DNA of 64,000 nt from Crocosphaera sp. UHCC 0190 (GTDB lineage: Bacteria > Cyanobacteriota > Cyanobacteriia > Cyanobacteriales > Microcystaceae), in the NCBI RefSeq assembly GCF_034932065.1, contig NZ_JAYGHP010000007.1, forward strand, positions 1 through 64,000, written 5' to 3'. The position numbers and the translations under genes were made by a program. Numbering within the stretch: the first letter of the stretch is position 1; the number at the start of each line of letters is the position of its first letter. Positions 46,392 through 55,217 of the stretch are shown piece after piece. The notes beneath the pieces are model-generated. The model had not been told where the DNA came from, did no database searches, and was given only the letters and a program-made list of their open reading frames with translations.

Positions 46392-47390
46392 ATGAACACT
46401 AAAGCCATCGTTTATAGCTCCATTGTCGCCGTATTACTCTCTGGAACCGCAGCACAAGCTAAACTCGACGTTAAAGACGTTAAAGACATTAAAGACATTA
46501 AAGATAAAGATAAAGAGAAAATACACATACCCGGTGATCGGCCCAGTGACATCGATGTAAAAAATTCTGTAAACGGTAAAGACATCGGGTTTAACTTAAA
46601 GCTTACCGGAATTGTAGAGATACCCAGCAGTGGTACCGCATCTGAAGGTGGCGGCAGTGGCACCAAATATGATTATATTTATGAACTAGGGGATATCTTC
46701 TATATCAACCTTGAGACTGGAGAACAGTCTCTGGGAGTTGCTCCTGAAGATGCTGAATTTGACTATATACAGTACGATATGTTCTCCACTGTTCTAGATC
46801 CATCGGGTGGATTTAGCGTTCGTTTCAACGATTTTGGAACTCCAAGCACCTTCAGTCAAACACTTAATTTTCCAGCCTTCAACCCAGATATCTTCGGTAA
46901 CGAAGTCTACTTTCGTGCTAATCTATCAGGATCTCTGTTTGATTTAACCGGTGATGGTGTCGGTATTACACCTACAGGATCATCCACAATTGTCGCTAGG
47001 CTCTTCGACAACGATAACGCGGAAATAGGAAACATACCCCTTGGTGATGCCTTCACTGGTAATGGGGGGCCGGCAGCATCTTATACCTATGGCACCTTCA
47101 GTAGCGAGCTTTATGACCAAGACTGTGGAACCACGGTGGGTTGTGGAGTTGTGAAAATGAACCTCTCCTTCACTGGTACTGGTAATGGCGATCGCTATAA
47201 TTTTCTTGGGGGTTGGTTTGTCAGTGACGTACCTCCTTCCTCATCTGCTTCCTCACCTACTTCCCTATCTGTTGCGAGTGTACCTGAACCCTCTACCACA
47301 GGTGGTCTAGTCGGTATTGGTGTGTTAGGCTTGGCTTTTACAAGAGGTAAGCGTGCTTTAAAAACTTTACTATCAAAGTCTGGAATTTAG
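46392..47390 (+). CDS. PEP-CTERM secreted protein
   Basis: A 332-residue exported protein. A signal peptide (residues ~1-22) is followed by a charged repeat (DVKDVKDIKDIKDKDKEK), then a beta-rich domain with KLTGIVEIPSSG and many Gly/Asp turns. The C-terminus has VPEPSTTGGLVGIGVLGLAF and a basic tail, the PEP-CTERM exosortase sorting signal. Two cysteines (DCGTTVGCGV) may form a disulfide. It lies between the arsenic operon and its regulator but shows no metal or arsenic motif, so its position is probably coincidental. A 49-bp tandem duplication follows its stop. Confidence 0.8.
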   Translation: MNTKAIVYSSIVAVLLSGTAAQAKLDVKDVKDIKDIKDKDKEKIHIPGDRPSDIDVKNSVNGKDIGFNLKLTGIVEIPSSGTASEGGGSGTKYDYIYELGDIFYINLETGEQSLGVAPEDAEFDYIQYDMFSTVLDPSGGFSVRFNDFGTPSTFSQTLNFPAFNPDIFGNEVYFRANLSGSLFDLTGDGVGITPTGSSTIVARLFDNDNAEIGNIPLGDAFTGNGGPAASYTYGTFSSELYDQDCGTTVGCGVVKMNLSFTGTGNGDRYNFLGGWFVSDVPPSSSASSPTSLSVASVPEPSTTGGLVGIGVLGLAFTRGKRALKTLLSKSGI

Positions 47391-47432
47391 AAACGGGAGA
47401 ATTATTACTAAAAAAACTGAAACCTTTTACTG

Positions 47433-47530
47433 TTGTATTTTGCACCCGCTCCGTTTCCTCTATTCACACTTGACTTTAATTTTGTATTTTGCACCCGCTC
47501 TGTTTCCTCTATTCACACTTGGCTTTAATT
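47433..47530. repeat. 49-bp tandem duplication after the PEP-CTERM gene
   Basis: TTGTATTTTGCACCCGCTC is the start of a unit at 47433-47481 that repeats at 47482-47530 with two changes (C/T in CTCCGTTT and A/G in TTGACTTT). No hairpin is evident. It fills the gap before the arsR-type gene and looks like a recent duplication. Confidence 0.85.
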
Positions 47531-47568
47531 TTATCCGACTACTGAAAACATTAGATTGTGATCGCCAG

Positions 47569-47889
47569 TTATTGGCAATATTTAGCCGGTAAAATCTCAC
47601 TCAATTGTCGATAATTAGATAAATATTCTTCTAAAACGATAAATTGAGATAAATTTAAACGATAATAAATCCATCGGCCTTCTTGACGCGATCGCACTAA
47701 TTCAGCATCTTTAAGAGTTTTCAGATGAAAAGACAGTTTAGACTGACTGATATCGAGTTTTTCACAGAGTTCACAGACACATAATTCTTGAGTTTGCAAT
47801 AACTCCAAAACTTGTAGACGAATGGGATCAGATAAAGCCCGAAACCCAGATAGAATAGTAGATAAATTAGTAGGAGTCGTCGTTACCAT
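47569..47889 (-). CDS. arsR: ArsR/SmtB-family metalloid-sensing repressor
   Basis: A 106-residue winged-helix repressor: ILSGFRALSDPIRLQVLELL at the N-terminus, the metal loop ELCVCELCEKL (Cys pair and following Cys for arsenite or similar soft metals), and the recognition helix SQSKLSFHLKTLKDAELV, then the wing GRWIYYRL. The frame opens at 47994, but homologues start near MVTTTPTN, so I begin at 47889. A dyad similar to the acr3 operator lies 17 bp upstream, consistent with autoregulation. Distance to the operon is 1.5 kb, with a PEP-CTERM gene between. Confidence 0.87.
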   Translation of the reverse strand: MVTTTPTNLSTILSGFRALSDPIRLQVLELLQTQELCVCELCEKLDISQSKLSFHLKTLKDAELVRSRQEGRWIYYRLNLSQFIVLEEYLSNYRQLSEILPAKYCQ

Positions 47890-47905
47890 AAAAACTGAAA
47901 TTGTA

Positions 47906-47924
47906 ATATCTTTATTTATGATAT
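47906..47924. promoter_or_regulatory. Possible autoregulatory ArsR site
   Basis: ATATC-N9-GATAT lies 17 bp before the proposed arsR start. It shares the ATATC/GATAT half sites with the acr3 operator at 46043-46066, with one base less spacing. Confidence 0.45.
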
Positions 47925-47982
47925 ACGATTTCTGTGGGGACAAACGACCGTTTACTCCTACAGTTATCTCCAAACTGAAACC

Positions 47983-48144
47983 ATGGCCCGTCAACCTTCA
48001 AAATCTGATTTACCAACAAAAATATGTGTTGTTTGTGGCCTTTCCTTTACATGGCGAAAAAAGTGGGCCAAATGTTGGGATGATGTAAAATATTGCTCCG
48101 AACGTTGTCGTAAAAGACGTTCCCAAACACAGGATAAAGGATAA
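47983..48144 (+). CDS. DUF2256 small zinc-ribbon protein
   Basis: A 53-residue protein below the usual gene-calling limit. It has two paired cysteine sites, [15 protein letters not shown] and [10 protein letters not shown], with an intervening CWDDV. This matches the DUF2256 family of tiny zinc-ribbon proteins, which is widespread and of unknown function (a nucleic-acid or ribosome role is plausible from the basic tail). It ends 6 bp before the isoaspartyl peptidase gene on the same strand, so the two are likely co-transcribed. Confidence 0.85.
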   Translation: MARQPSKSDLPTKICVVCGLSFTWRKKWAKCWDDVKYCSERCRKRRSQTQDKG

Positions 48145-48150
48145 TAATTC

Positions 48151-49089
48151 ATGACCACCCGACAACCCAAACTGATCATTCATGGAGGGGCCAGTTCCCT
48201 AGACGATAAAGGGGGTTTGCAAAAAGTTCGCCTATCCCTGCATAACATTGTCAACGAAGTTTATCAATTATTAACCCATGGAGGAACTGCCATAGATGCA
48301 GTGGTAAAAGGCTGTCAACTGCTAGAAAATGACCCCAGTTTCAACGCAGGGACGGGTTCTGTTTTACAATCAGATGGACAGATTCGCATGAGTGCGTCTT
48401 TGATGGAAGGGTTAACTCAAACCTTTAGCGGGGTGATTAATGTTTCCCGTGTCAAAAACCCCATTGAGTTAGCCAAATATTTGCAAACCGAAAGCGATCG
48501 CATTTTATCCGATCTCGGTGCAGCAGAATTAGCCAGAGAACTGCAAATCCCCATTTATGACCCCTTAACCGAATTTCGGGCCCAAGAATGGATTGCTGAG
48601 TGGAAAGATGATTTTCAGCGAAAAATGGGGCGTTTATTTGCCAATACAGAGTCTTCTGAAGCGCGACGGGGAACGATTGGGGTTGTGGCTTTAGATAGTC
48701 AGGGAAAAATCGCCGCCGGAACTTCTACAGGTGGAAAAGGCTTAGAAAGAATTGGCCGAGTTAGTGATTCAGCGATGCCCGCAGGTAACTATGCTAGTGC
48801 TGATGCAGGGGTTAGTTGTACAGGAATAGGGGAAGATATCGTTAATGAATGTTTTGCTGCGCGGGTAGTGATTCGAGTGGGTGATGGCTTATCTTTGCCT
48901 GCTGCGATGCAAAAATCCATGGAAGAATGCCAGAAACGAGAACGAGATTTAGGGGCGATCGCCCTTGATCACAGTGGGGTGATTAGTTGGGGCAAAACCA
49001 GCGAGATCTTACTGGCAGCTTATCATAATGGGTCTACCATTGGAGACACCTTAGAATGGCAAACTGAGGAATTAATGGGCTTTTGCTAG
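48151..49089 (+). CDS. Isoaspartyl peptidase / plant-type L-asparaginase
   Basis: A 312-residue N-terminal nucleophile hydrolase (IaaA/type 2 asparaginase). It self-cleaves to alpha and beta subunits. The cleavage/nucleophile Thr is in the GTIGVVALDSQGKIAAGTS segment, and GGTAIDAVVKGCQLLENDP and NAGTGSVLQSDGQIRMSASL match the alpha chain. STGGKGLERIGRVSDSAM binds the substrate carboxylate. It removes damaged isoaspartyl residues from dipeptides and hydrolyses asparagine in the cytoplasm, feeding cyanophycin turnover in cyanobacteria. The small DUF2256 gene precedes it. Confidence 0.9.
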   Translation: MTTRQPKLIIHGGASSLDDKGGLQKVRLSLHNIVNEVYQLLTHGGTAIDAVVKGCQLLENDPSFNAGTGSVLQSDGQIRMSASLMEGLTQTFSGVINVSRVKNPIELAKYLQTESDRILSDLGAAELARELQIPIYDPLTEFRAQEWIAEWKDDFQRKMGRLFANTESSEARRGTIGVVALDSQGKIAAGTSTGGKGLERIGRVSDSAMPAGNYASADAGVSCTGIGEDIVNECFAARVVIRVGDGLSLPAAMQKSMEECQKRERDLGAIALDHSGVISWGKTSEILLAAYHNGSTIGDTLEWQTEELMGFC

Positions 49090-49098
49090 AATTTGTAG

Positions 49099-49115
49099 GG
49101 TGGGCAATGCCCACC
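49099..49115. repeat. 17-bp palindromic repeat, copy 2
   Basis: GGTGGGCAATGCCCACC lies 10 bp after the isoaspartyl peptidase stop. A copy with a one-base variant is at 16733 and another at 53056. Confidence 0.8.
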
Positions 49116-49302
49116 AAATTTCACACTGAAGCCTACAAAACTGGAGCAATGTGATAATAAACCTAAAAATATAAAAAATTTGAAAAAGATTTTCTTGAAG
49201 TTTTCTATTGATTTGTGCTAGATTTATAGAGTAAAAAAATATTAAAAAATTTGAAAAAATGCTTAAAAATCTAAAAATTTTAGTGAGATATTTTTCGTAG
49301 TT

Positions 49303-49452
49303 ATGTATCTTGGCTTTGGTGTAATGACTGCCGTAAAGCGTGATCCTTATATGCTTGAAGCTTTTAAATCGATGAGTCCCGTCATGATGGTTATTGCGAA
49401 GAATAACTCAGCGAATAATTCAATAGAGGGTACTAATAATATCAAAAAGTAA
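49303..49452 (+). CDS. Small ORF, 49 residues, unknown
   Basis: A 49-residue frame (MYLGFGVMTAVKRDPYMLE through NNIKK) with Met-rich centre and polar tail. No family is recognised and no Shine-Dalgarno is visible. An imperfect hairpin, GAGGAAT...ATTCCCTC (49471-49497), follows the stop like a terminator. The upstream 200 bp hold direct AT-rich repeats with AAAAAATTTGAAAAA cores near 49173 and 49243. It may be a real small gene or a chance frame. Confidence 0.35.
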   Translation: MYLGFGVMTAVKRDPYMLEAFKSMSPVMMVIAKNNSANNSIEGTNNIKK

Positions 49453-49548
49453 TTAACTCAACCTTAATAGAGGAATTCTGCCGTCAGGATTCCCTCTCCT
49501 AACAATTATAAATAGTAATATATAATATTTTAATAAAAATTGAAAAAA

Positions 49549-49824
49549 ATGGTAATCAGGATCAAAGCCATCAAAGCCGAATTTAAAGCTTCTTGTACTA
49601 ATGGTTGTGTTTATGGTGAAATGAGAGGTAAACGAGGTCTATATGTTTATGCTGAATTAGGACAAGAAAAAAGTTATATCCCTAGTCCAAACGATGATCC
49701 CAAAACTGAATACAGACTTTTTACCGGATGTAGTGTTTTCTTCGCCAAAACTCAAGAAAAACTTAATCAAGGAGAGTTTGAAGCGGAAGATTTGCCTAAC
49801 GTAACAGTCATTATTTATTGCTAA
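49549..49824 (+). CDS. Hypothetical protein, 91 residues
   Basis: A 91-residue soluble protein of no recognised family. The ATG at 49549 (MVIRIKAIKAEFKAS) is preferred over a TTG nine bases upstream. Beta-strand/turn-like segments (VYGEMRGKRGLYVYAELG, YRLFTGCSVFF) and three cysteines are visible. It follows the small ORF by ~100 bp and overlaps the small gene on the opposite strand by 14 bp at its 3' end. Confidence 0.5.
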   Translation: MVIRIKAIKAEFKASCTNGCVYGEMRGKRGLYVYAELGQEKSYIPSPNDDPKTEYRLFTGCSVFFAKTQEKLNQGEFEAEDLPNVTVIIYC

Positions 49825-49969
49825 CAGACATAACAGAAGTATCTACAGGTGGTCTGCGTAGTTTTCGAGGACGGGTTTCTATTTGATCCTGATTATCATA
49901 CAGATAGTCCTCTAAGTCTTCTAGACGAACTTGTACCGTTGTTCCGTCTTTGAGATAAACAGTAGGCAT
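49811..49969 (-). CDS. Small cyanobacterial protein, 52 residues
   Basis: A 52-residue frame beginning MPTVYLKDGTTVQVRLEDLE, followed by DYLYDNQDQIETRPRK and a basic tail. The N-terminal beta-hairpin (VYLKDGTTVQV) looks like a real fold, and similar tiny proteins are common in cyanobacterial genomes. Its 3' end overlaps the gene on the plus strand by 14 bp (antiparallel). No function is known. Confidence 0.55.
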   Translation of the reverse strand: MPTVYLKDGTTVQVRLEDLEDYLYDNQDQIETRPRKLRRPPVDTSVMSVSNK

Positions 49970-50176
49970 TTATATAACCTCAAGTGTTTCTCTATCCATG
50001 TTATAACAATTATCCGAAGATTAGCAAACTGACGATAAAAGTCGTCTGGCATCCGCTAGATTAAGACAATTGAAAAAGCGTAATCAAAAGCTTAAGGAAC
50101 AACTGAAAAAGTCTTAACCGAGATTAATTATTAGAACAGAAGAAAAGATTAGACTTTAATAAATAATCTAATTTTA

Positions 50177-50719
50177 TTACTCAACTAAATTTTTAACTAA
50201 TAATTTAATTTCGGGAAAAGCCAAAGGTGAAATCTCTACTTTAGTATAAATTTGCTCTTGTTGATAATTGTATTTTGCTAGATCTTTAAATACTCTTAAC
50301 TGTTTTTTCTCAACCTCAATGACCCAATATTCCCTAATTCCAGCTTTAGCATAGATAAGACGTTTTTCTTCTAAATCCTTGGTTAAAGTTGTATCAGAAA
50401 TTTCGATTAACCAATAAATATCTTCTGGATAAGGATGACGGGTATCATATAAAGAAACAGGTAATCTAACAATAGCAATATCTGGTTCTGGTTCAGAGTT
50501 TGAAAGTGTTACTGGATGAGCTTCATAAACTTTAGCATAACCTTTGAGTTTTTCCCGTAAATATTCAGCAACAGTATCACATTTCTTTCGATGTAATGGC
50601 CCTTCTGGAGACATTTCAATAATAGTTCCTTCTAATAATTCTACAGGACGATCATTAAGAATTCCTGTTTCAATCATTTTATGATAATCTTCAACTGACC
50701 ATTTAGCAATTGTGAGCAT
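50177..50719 (-). CDS. Uma2 family (DUF820) putative endonuclease
   Basis: A 180-residue protein of the Uma2 family, expanded in cyanobacteria, with a PD-(D/E)XK nuclease fold. WSVEDYHKMIETGILNDRP and VELLEGTIIEMSPEGPLH open it. SEPEPDIAIVR and DIYWLIEISDTTLTKDLEEK carry the Asp/Glu...Lys active-site pattern, followed by GIREYWVIEV. Target and physiological role are unknown; proposals include mobile-element or repair functions. The 206 bp upstream contain a ~30-codon basic coil remnant (LRQLKKRNQKLKEQLKK, about 50030-50118), too short to call. Confidence 0.87.
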   Translation of the reverse strand: MLTIAKWSVEDYHKMIETGILNDRPVELLEGTIIEMSPEGPLHRKKCDTVAEYLREKLKGYAKVYEAHPVTLSNSEPEPDIAIVRLPVSLYDTRHPYPEDIYWLIEISDTTLTKDLEEKRLIYAKAGIREYWVIEVEKKQLRVFKDLAKYNYQQEQIYTKVEISPLAFPEIKLLVKNLVE

Positions 50720-50770
50720 AATAATTTCCCTAATTATACAAACTTTCAGTTATGGGTTAATTTTTAAAAT

Positions 50771-52099
50771 CTACCAAGTTAACCATTGATTCATAATCTC
50801 CTTTAAGTCATTAGCATAAGATTCAATAGAATATAAAGAAAAATTGTTAATTAGAGGCTTGTTAATCTCTTGTTCATCAGCAAAAATGGATAGTTGTTGA
50901 GGCTGTAGATTTTGAATTTTAGGATCGCCTTGATTAACAAAATCTCCCATTGGTTCACATCCTTGAGCAAAACGTTTTAATGTTGTAAGTATAGCTTCAC
51001 AACTACTATCAATACCTATCCATCTACGTCCCAGATCTGAAGCAACAGATAAAGTTGTACCTGATCCTGAAAAACCATCAAGCACCAAGTCATCTTTATT
51101 AGATGATGCTTGAATTATTCGAGTTAATAGATCAGGATTTTTTTCAGTGGGATATCCAGTAATTTTTATGTTTTGATTATGGGCATCTCTATAATCAAGC
51201 CAAATATCTTGTATCGGTATTCCATTACTTTTATCTAAATAAATTTTTCGTCTAGGATTACCATTTTTTGACCAATAGATTTCTCCTCTTTTATCCATTT
51301 CATCAAGCTTTTTAGGGGGAAATTGCCAATGCTTACCAGGGGGAGGATTCATATTACGCCAAGGTTTTCCTGTTTCTCCGTTGCGAGTTCCTGGTGCATG
51401 AATTGGAACTTTTTTATAACGACGACCTGTTTTTGCTTCAATATATGGATATTCTTTTATAGCTTTTTCCTCTGTCCATTCCTCATAAGGCCTATTCCAG
51501 ATATAATTGTTTGATTTCGTATAAAATAAGATAAAATCAGAAATGTTACCGTAGGTTTTTCGGGTATAATTTTTTGGGTTACATTTTTTACGAGTAATCC
51601 AATTCTTAAAATTTTTCTGACCAAATACTTCATCTAAAATTAATTTAACGTGAAAAGCCATATTTTCATCCAGATGAACGTAAATAGAGCCATCATCTGC
51701 TAAAAGTTCTCTAAGTATTATTAATCTCTTACGAATGAACTCTAAATAATGACTTCCTTCTAATAAATCACAATAAGCATCAGTTTGGGATCGTGATTGA
51801 AAAATACTTTTAGTGGCAAATGGTGGATCAATATAAATTAGTTTTACTTTCCCTTGAATATTAGCATCTCGTAAAAAAGATAATAGTATTGGTAAGTTAT
51901 CACCATAATAAAGTCTATTAATTTCTTTTCCTACTTGTCCAAGCCTTATACAGTAGGCAAAGGGTAAAGTTAATATATCTTGTTCCGAAGTTTTTCCTGC
52001 ATAAGTAATACCAACTTCTGTGTTAACTTGTTCAACTAAATCTTCTTGTCCAACAAGGTTATAATTCTTCAATTTACTCTTAGGAATGCCAGTTGCCAA
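50771..52099 (-). CDS. DNA adenine/cytosine-N4 methyltransferase, beta class
   Basis: A 442-residue site-specific DNA methyltransferase. Motif IV LIYIDPPFATKS lies in the N-terminal half and the SAM-binding motif I VLDGFSGSGTTLSVA near the C-terminus, the beta-class order of type III-like and many type II enzymes. It methylates adenine-N6 or cytosine-N4 in a recognition site that cannot be read from sequence. The gene for a putative restriction enzyme starts 12 bp upstream on the same strand, so the pair probably forms a restriction-modification system. Confidence 0.85.
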   Translation of the reverse strand: MATGIPKSKLKNYNLVGQEDLVEQVNTEVGITYAGKTSEQDILTLPFAYCIRLGQVGKEINRLYYGDNLPILLSFLRDANIQGKVKLIYIDPPFATKSIFQSRSQTDAYCDLLEGSHYLEFIRKRLIILRELLADDGSIYVHLDENMAFHVKLILDEVFGQKNFKNWITRKKCNPKNYTRKTYGNISDFILFYTKSNNYIWNRPYEEWTEEKAIKEYPYIEAKTGRRYKKVPIHAPGTRNGETGKPWRNMNPPPGKHWQFPPKKLDEMDKRGEIYWSKNGNPRRKIYLDKSNGIPIQDIWLDYRDAHNQNIKITGYPTEKNPDLLTRIIQASSNKDDLVLDGFSGSGTTLSVASDLGRRWIGIDSSCEAILTTLKRFAQGCEPMGDFVNQGDPKIQNLQPQQLSIFADEQEINKPLINNFSLYSIESYANDLKEIMNQWLTW

Positions 52100-52111
52100 T
52101 TTTTTTCCTCT

Positions 52112-53011
52112 CTAGGTAGACTTTAGCCAGTCTATGGTTAATCTATAGGGAATCATTCTTAGAGTTAGTACCATAATTTTATGTTCCCAACTTCTTTCAA
52201 TCGTAGCATAATCATTCCACATTGAACCTAGCAGTAAGCCAGGGCCATCATTGATAAAAATAACCTTAGTGTTTAAATTATGATTTTTGGCATATTGCAA
52301 AATTTCGTCTGCACAGTTACGATATCCTCCTATACGATCATCTTCTTGTGCGCCCCCTCGATCTGAATCATATCTTGCTAAACCAATCGCTAATACATCT
52401 TTTTTATTTTGATCATAAACAACAAAATCAACTGGACGTTTAGGATTAGGATAGTTTTTGAATACTGTTCCTAAAAATATATCTTTTCCTGCTCTTTCTG
52501 GCCCTTTAATTACTAAGTCTGGGAAATTAGAACGAAATAAATCGAATAATCTCTCAGTTAGATCGTAACCTTTTTTACCTCTATCTTTATATTCCCACAA
52601 TAAAGCACATAAGGCTTCATCAGGAATAGGACGAGTAGAAAAAGCAGCTTGAACTTCCTGTATATTTCTAAACTCTTTGCCAAACTGTTCACAAATTTCT
52701 TTGACTTTGGTTTTTCTTTTTAACATTTCAACAGGTGTTGATGGACTAACATATTTACGGAAGACTCTTGCTAATTGAATTCTCATCCATTGACTAGGAA
52801 TTCCTGAAATTTGTATTAATAATCGTTCCGATGATTCGGAGGTAGTTAGCAATTGATGAAATAAAATTAATACTGGTTTATATAACTCACAGGCATCCTT
52901 AAGAATATCAGGATAGTATTCTCCACTTGCTAGGGTAATCCAATTATGACCTTCTGATTTATAGTCAGCAAAATATTTATCGAAATTTGACATTTTTGTT
53001 GTGCCAAACAT
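52112..53011 (-). CDS. Putative restriction endonuclease partner
   Basis: A 299-residue protein without a name I can give. RPVDFVVYD, then VLAIGLARYDSDRGGAQEDDR, resembles a PD-(D/E)XK catalytic core embedded in a conserved patch. I associate similar sequences with methyltransferase-linked type II endonucleases. It sits 12 bp ahead of the methyltransferase gene in the same transcript, which is the main reason for the call. Two Met starts are possible (53011, or MSNFDKYF at 52993). The specificity and cleavage chemistry are undetermined. Confidence 0.6.
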   Translation of the reverse strand: MFGTTKMSNFDKYFADYKSEGHNWITLASGEYYPDILKDACELYKPVLILFHQLLTTSESSERLLIQISGIPSQWMRIQLARVFRKYVSPSTPVEMLKRKTKVKEICEQFGKEFRNIQEVQAAFSTRPIPDEALCALLWEYKDRGKKGYDLTERLFDLFRSNFPDLVIKGPERAGKDIFLGTVFKNYPNPKRPVDFVVYDQNKKDVLAIGLARYDSDRGGAQEDDRIGGYRNCADEILQYAKNHNLNTKVIFINDGPGLLLGSMWNDYATIERSWEHKIMVLTLRMIPYRLTIDWLKST

Positions 53012-53055
53012 TTATTTATATCTTTTTCAAATTCAAGTTTTGTGACGATGTATAA

Positions 53056-53072
53056 GGTGGGCATTGCCCACC
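53056..53072. repeat. 17-bp palindromic repeat, copy 3
   Basis: GGTGGGCATTGCCCACC, identical to copy 1, between prfC and the putative restriction gene. Confidence 0.8.
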
Positions 53073-53078
53073 CTAGGA

Positions 53079-54701
53079 TTAATTGGGTTGAATTCCTGCA
53101 CCGACAGGGGCGATCGCATCTAACCCTAAATCGGGATGATCGGATTTGATTTGTTGTAAATTCCACTCATTTTTTAACAGTAAAACGGGACGACCCCAAT
53201 TATCTTTAACCGTAATAGTGTTAAAAATTCGCCCTGCTTTTTCTACGGCGTTCCACCCTCCTGTCACCCAACGCGCTAAACTATAAGGAAGGGGTTCTAA
53301 AGTGGTTTCAACTCCATATTCACTTAACATCCGAAACTGTACCACTTCAAATTGTAATTGTCCCACCGCCGCTAAAATTGGGTCACGTTTAAAATCATCG
53401 GTAGAGTACATAATTTGAATGGCCCCTTCTTCTCTTAATTCTTGAATTCCTTTTTGAAATTGCTTAAATTTAGAAGGATTGGGATTCTTTAAATAAGAAA
53501 ACATCTCAGGGGAAAAGCAGGGAATGCCTTCATATTCTAATTTTTTCCCATTATAAATGGTATCGCCGATCGCAAAAACCCCAGGATTATTTAACCCGAT
53601 CACATCGCCTCCATAAGCTTCTTCAATAGAAGCCCGATCTTGGGCAAATAATTTTTGAGGACGGGATAAACGGACAATTTTGCCTGTTCTTGCATGATTA
53701 ACCGTCATGTCTTTTTCAAATTTGCCCGTACACACCCGCACAAAGGCCACGCGATCGCGGTGTTTGGGGTCCATATTCGCTTGTAATTTGAAGACAAATC
53801 CCGTAAATTCAGGATAGGTCGGCTCAACAACCCCGACAGAAGAATTGCGTCCTTCAGGTTTTAAGGCGTAGTCTAGAAACGCTTCTAAGAATAATTCCAC
53901 CCCAAAATTAGTCATAGCAGATCCAAAGAAAATAGGGGTTAATTGTCCCGCGTGAATGGCTTCTAAGTCGAGATCTCCCCCTAATTCTTCGAGAATTTCC
54001 AGGTCTTCTTTAAATTGATAATAAAGCTCTTTTTCGAGATATTCCTCAATTTTGGGGTCCCCTAGCTTAATGGTCTGTTCCTGGGCTTGCTGACTACCAT
54101 GGGCGCGACGTTCAAACAGGTGTATAGACTTTTGACGACGACTATAGACTCCTTTAAAGCGATCGCCCATACCAATGGGCCAGTTTACAGCATAAGTTTT
54201 CAGACCTAATTCCTGTTCAATTTCATCTAATAATTCTAAGGGTTCCCGACCCGGACGATCCATTTTATTGATGAAGGTAAAAATAGGTAGTCCCCGCATT
54301 CGACACACTTCAAAAAGTTTCCTAGTTTGGGGTTCTAAACCTTTCGCAGCATCGATCAACATCACCGCATTATCAGCAGCAGCTAGGGTTCGATAGGTAT
54401 CTTCACTAAAGTCTTGGTGTCCAGGGGTATCTAAGAGGTTAATTTGAAAGTCTCTATACTCAAATTGTAGAACGGTGGAAGTAATGGAAATGCCCCTCTG
54501 TTTTTCCATTTCCATCCAGTCAGAGGTAGCTTTACGCTGATCTCGTCGGGCTTTGACTGCCCCTGCTTGGTGGATTGCTCCTCCATAGAGTAACAGTTTT
54601 TCGGTGAGGGTGGTTTTTCCCGCGTCGGGGTGGGAAATAATGGCAAAATTACGTCGTCTTTGGACTGCTTCTTGAATTTCTCTTTCTATTTCGTTGGTCA
54701 T
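53079..54701 (-). CDS. prfC: Peptide chain release factor 3
   Basis: A 540-residue translational GTPase that recycles RF1/RF2 from the ribosome after termination. G1 [17 protein letters not shown], the switch region RGISITST, G3 [15 protein letters not shown]4 [12 protein letters not shown] and the C-terminal RF3 domain ([16 protein letters not shown]) are intact. Length is standard. It stands between the methyltransferase pair and the coiled-coil genes without evident functional linkage. Confidence 0.95.
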   Translation of the reverse strand: MTNEIEREIQEAVQRRRNFAIISHPDAGKTTLTEKLLLYGGAIHQAGAVKARRDQRKATSDWMEMEKQRGISITSTVLQFEYRDFQINLLDTPGHQDFSEDTYRTLAAADNAVMLIDAAKGLEPQTRKLFEVCRMRGLPIFTFINKMDRPGREPLELLDEIEQELGLKTYAVNWPIGMGDRFKGVYSRRQKSIHLFERRAHGSQQAQEQTIKLGDPKIEEYLEKELYYQFKEDLEILEELGGDLDLEAIHAGQLTPIFFGSAMTNFGVELFLEAFLDYALKPEGRNSSVGVVEPTYPEFTGFVFKLQANMDPKHRDRVAFVRVCTGKFEKDMTVNHARTGKIVRLSRPQKLFAQDRASIEEAYGGDVIGLNNPGVFAIGDTIYNGKKLEYEGIPCFSPEMFSYLKNPNPSKFKQFQKGIQELREEGAIQIMYSTDDFKRDPILAAVGQLQFEVVQFRMLSEYGVETTLEPLPYSLARWVTGGWNAVEKAGRIFNTITVKDNWGRPVLLLKNEWNLQQIKSDHPDLGLDAIAPVGAGIQPN

Positions 54702-54788
54702 ACTGGGGAGGAATTAAGCGTTTCTCTATCATGCTAACTGCTTCTTCCATAGTAACGTAAATCATTGGTCAATTTTTATTAAAAATTT

Positions 54789-54816
54789 CTAGGGGTAATT
54801 CATGAATTATCCCTAC
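54789..54816. repeat. 28-bp palindromic repeat, copy 4
   Basis: CTAGGGGTAATT-CATG-AATTATCCCTAC. A 37-codon frame starts at its central ATG (54802) and ends at 54915 (NYPYRVAQIQKALSVLEKQ by sense). It is probably not a gene because its start is part of the repeat. Confidence 0.75.
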
Positions 54817-54932
54817 AGAGTTGCTCAAATTCAAAAAGCTTTATCGGTATTAGAAAAGCAAGGTGAACAGTTCGCCCAACAAAAGAGATATGATGTAAAT
54901 AAAATCATCAGGTAAAAATATCTAGAAAACCT

Positions 54933-55172
54933 ATGACACAAGCTAATGAACCTAGTGATTATGATCGTCAGTTAAGACATTTAAATCGTAGATTAGAACG
55001 GTTGGAAGACACCCAAATCTCCCCCCAAGAATTTGGCAGAGGATTAGATCGAGTATATTCAGAAATTGACGCACTGCGATCGGAGATGGGAGAAATGAAA
55101 CTTTTGATGATGGAAATGAATAATAAATTTAATGTCATTATGCAGTACATCACGGGAAGTGATCGCAGCTAA
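54933..55172 (+). CDS. Small coiled-coil protein
   Basis: A 79-residue protein with heptad-like helices (YDRQLRHLNRRLERLE, IDALRSEMGEMKLLMMEMNNK) separated by a short hinge. It resembles the small coiled-coil proteins that accompany other cyanobacterial loci but has no membrane segment or catalytic motif. It converges with the coiled-coil gene at 55218 from the left, 45 bp between the stops. Confidence 0.55.
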   Translation: MTQANEPSDYDRQLRHLNRRLERLEDTQISPQEFGRGLDRVYSEIDALRSEMGEMKLLMMEMNNKFNVIMQYITGSDRS

Positions 55173-55217
55173 AATTTATGGTAAAGAGTAGTAAAATACC
55201 ACCCTAACCCTTGGTTA

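Noticed and set aside
50030..50118. Short basic coil-coding remnant
   Set aside because: Only about 30 codons without a start; too short to assign, mentioned under the Uma2 gene.
54802..54915. 37-codon plus-strand frame beginning in the 28-bp palindrome
   Set aside because: Its ATG is part of the interspersed repeat and no family or ribosome site supports it.
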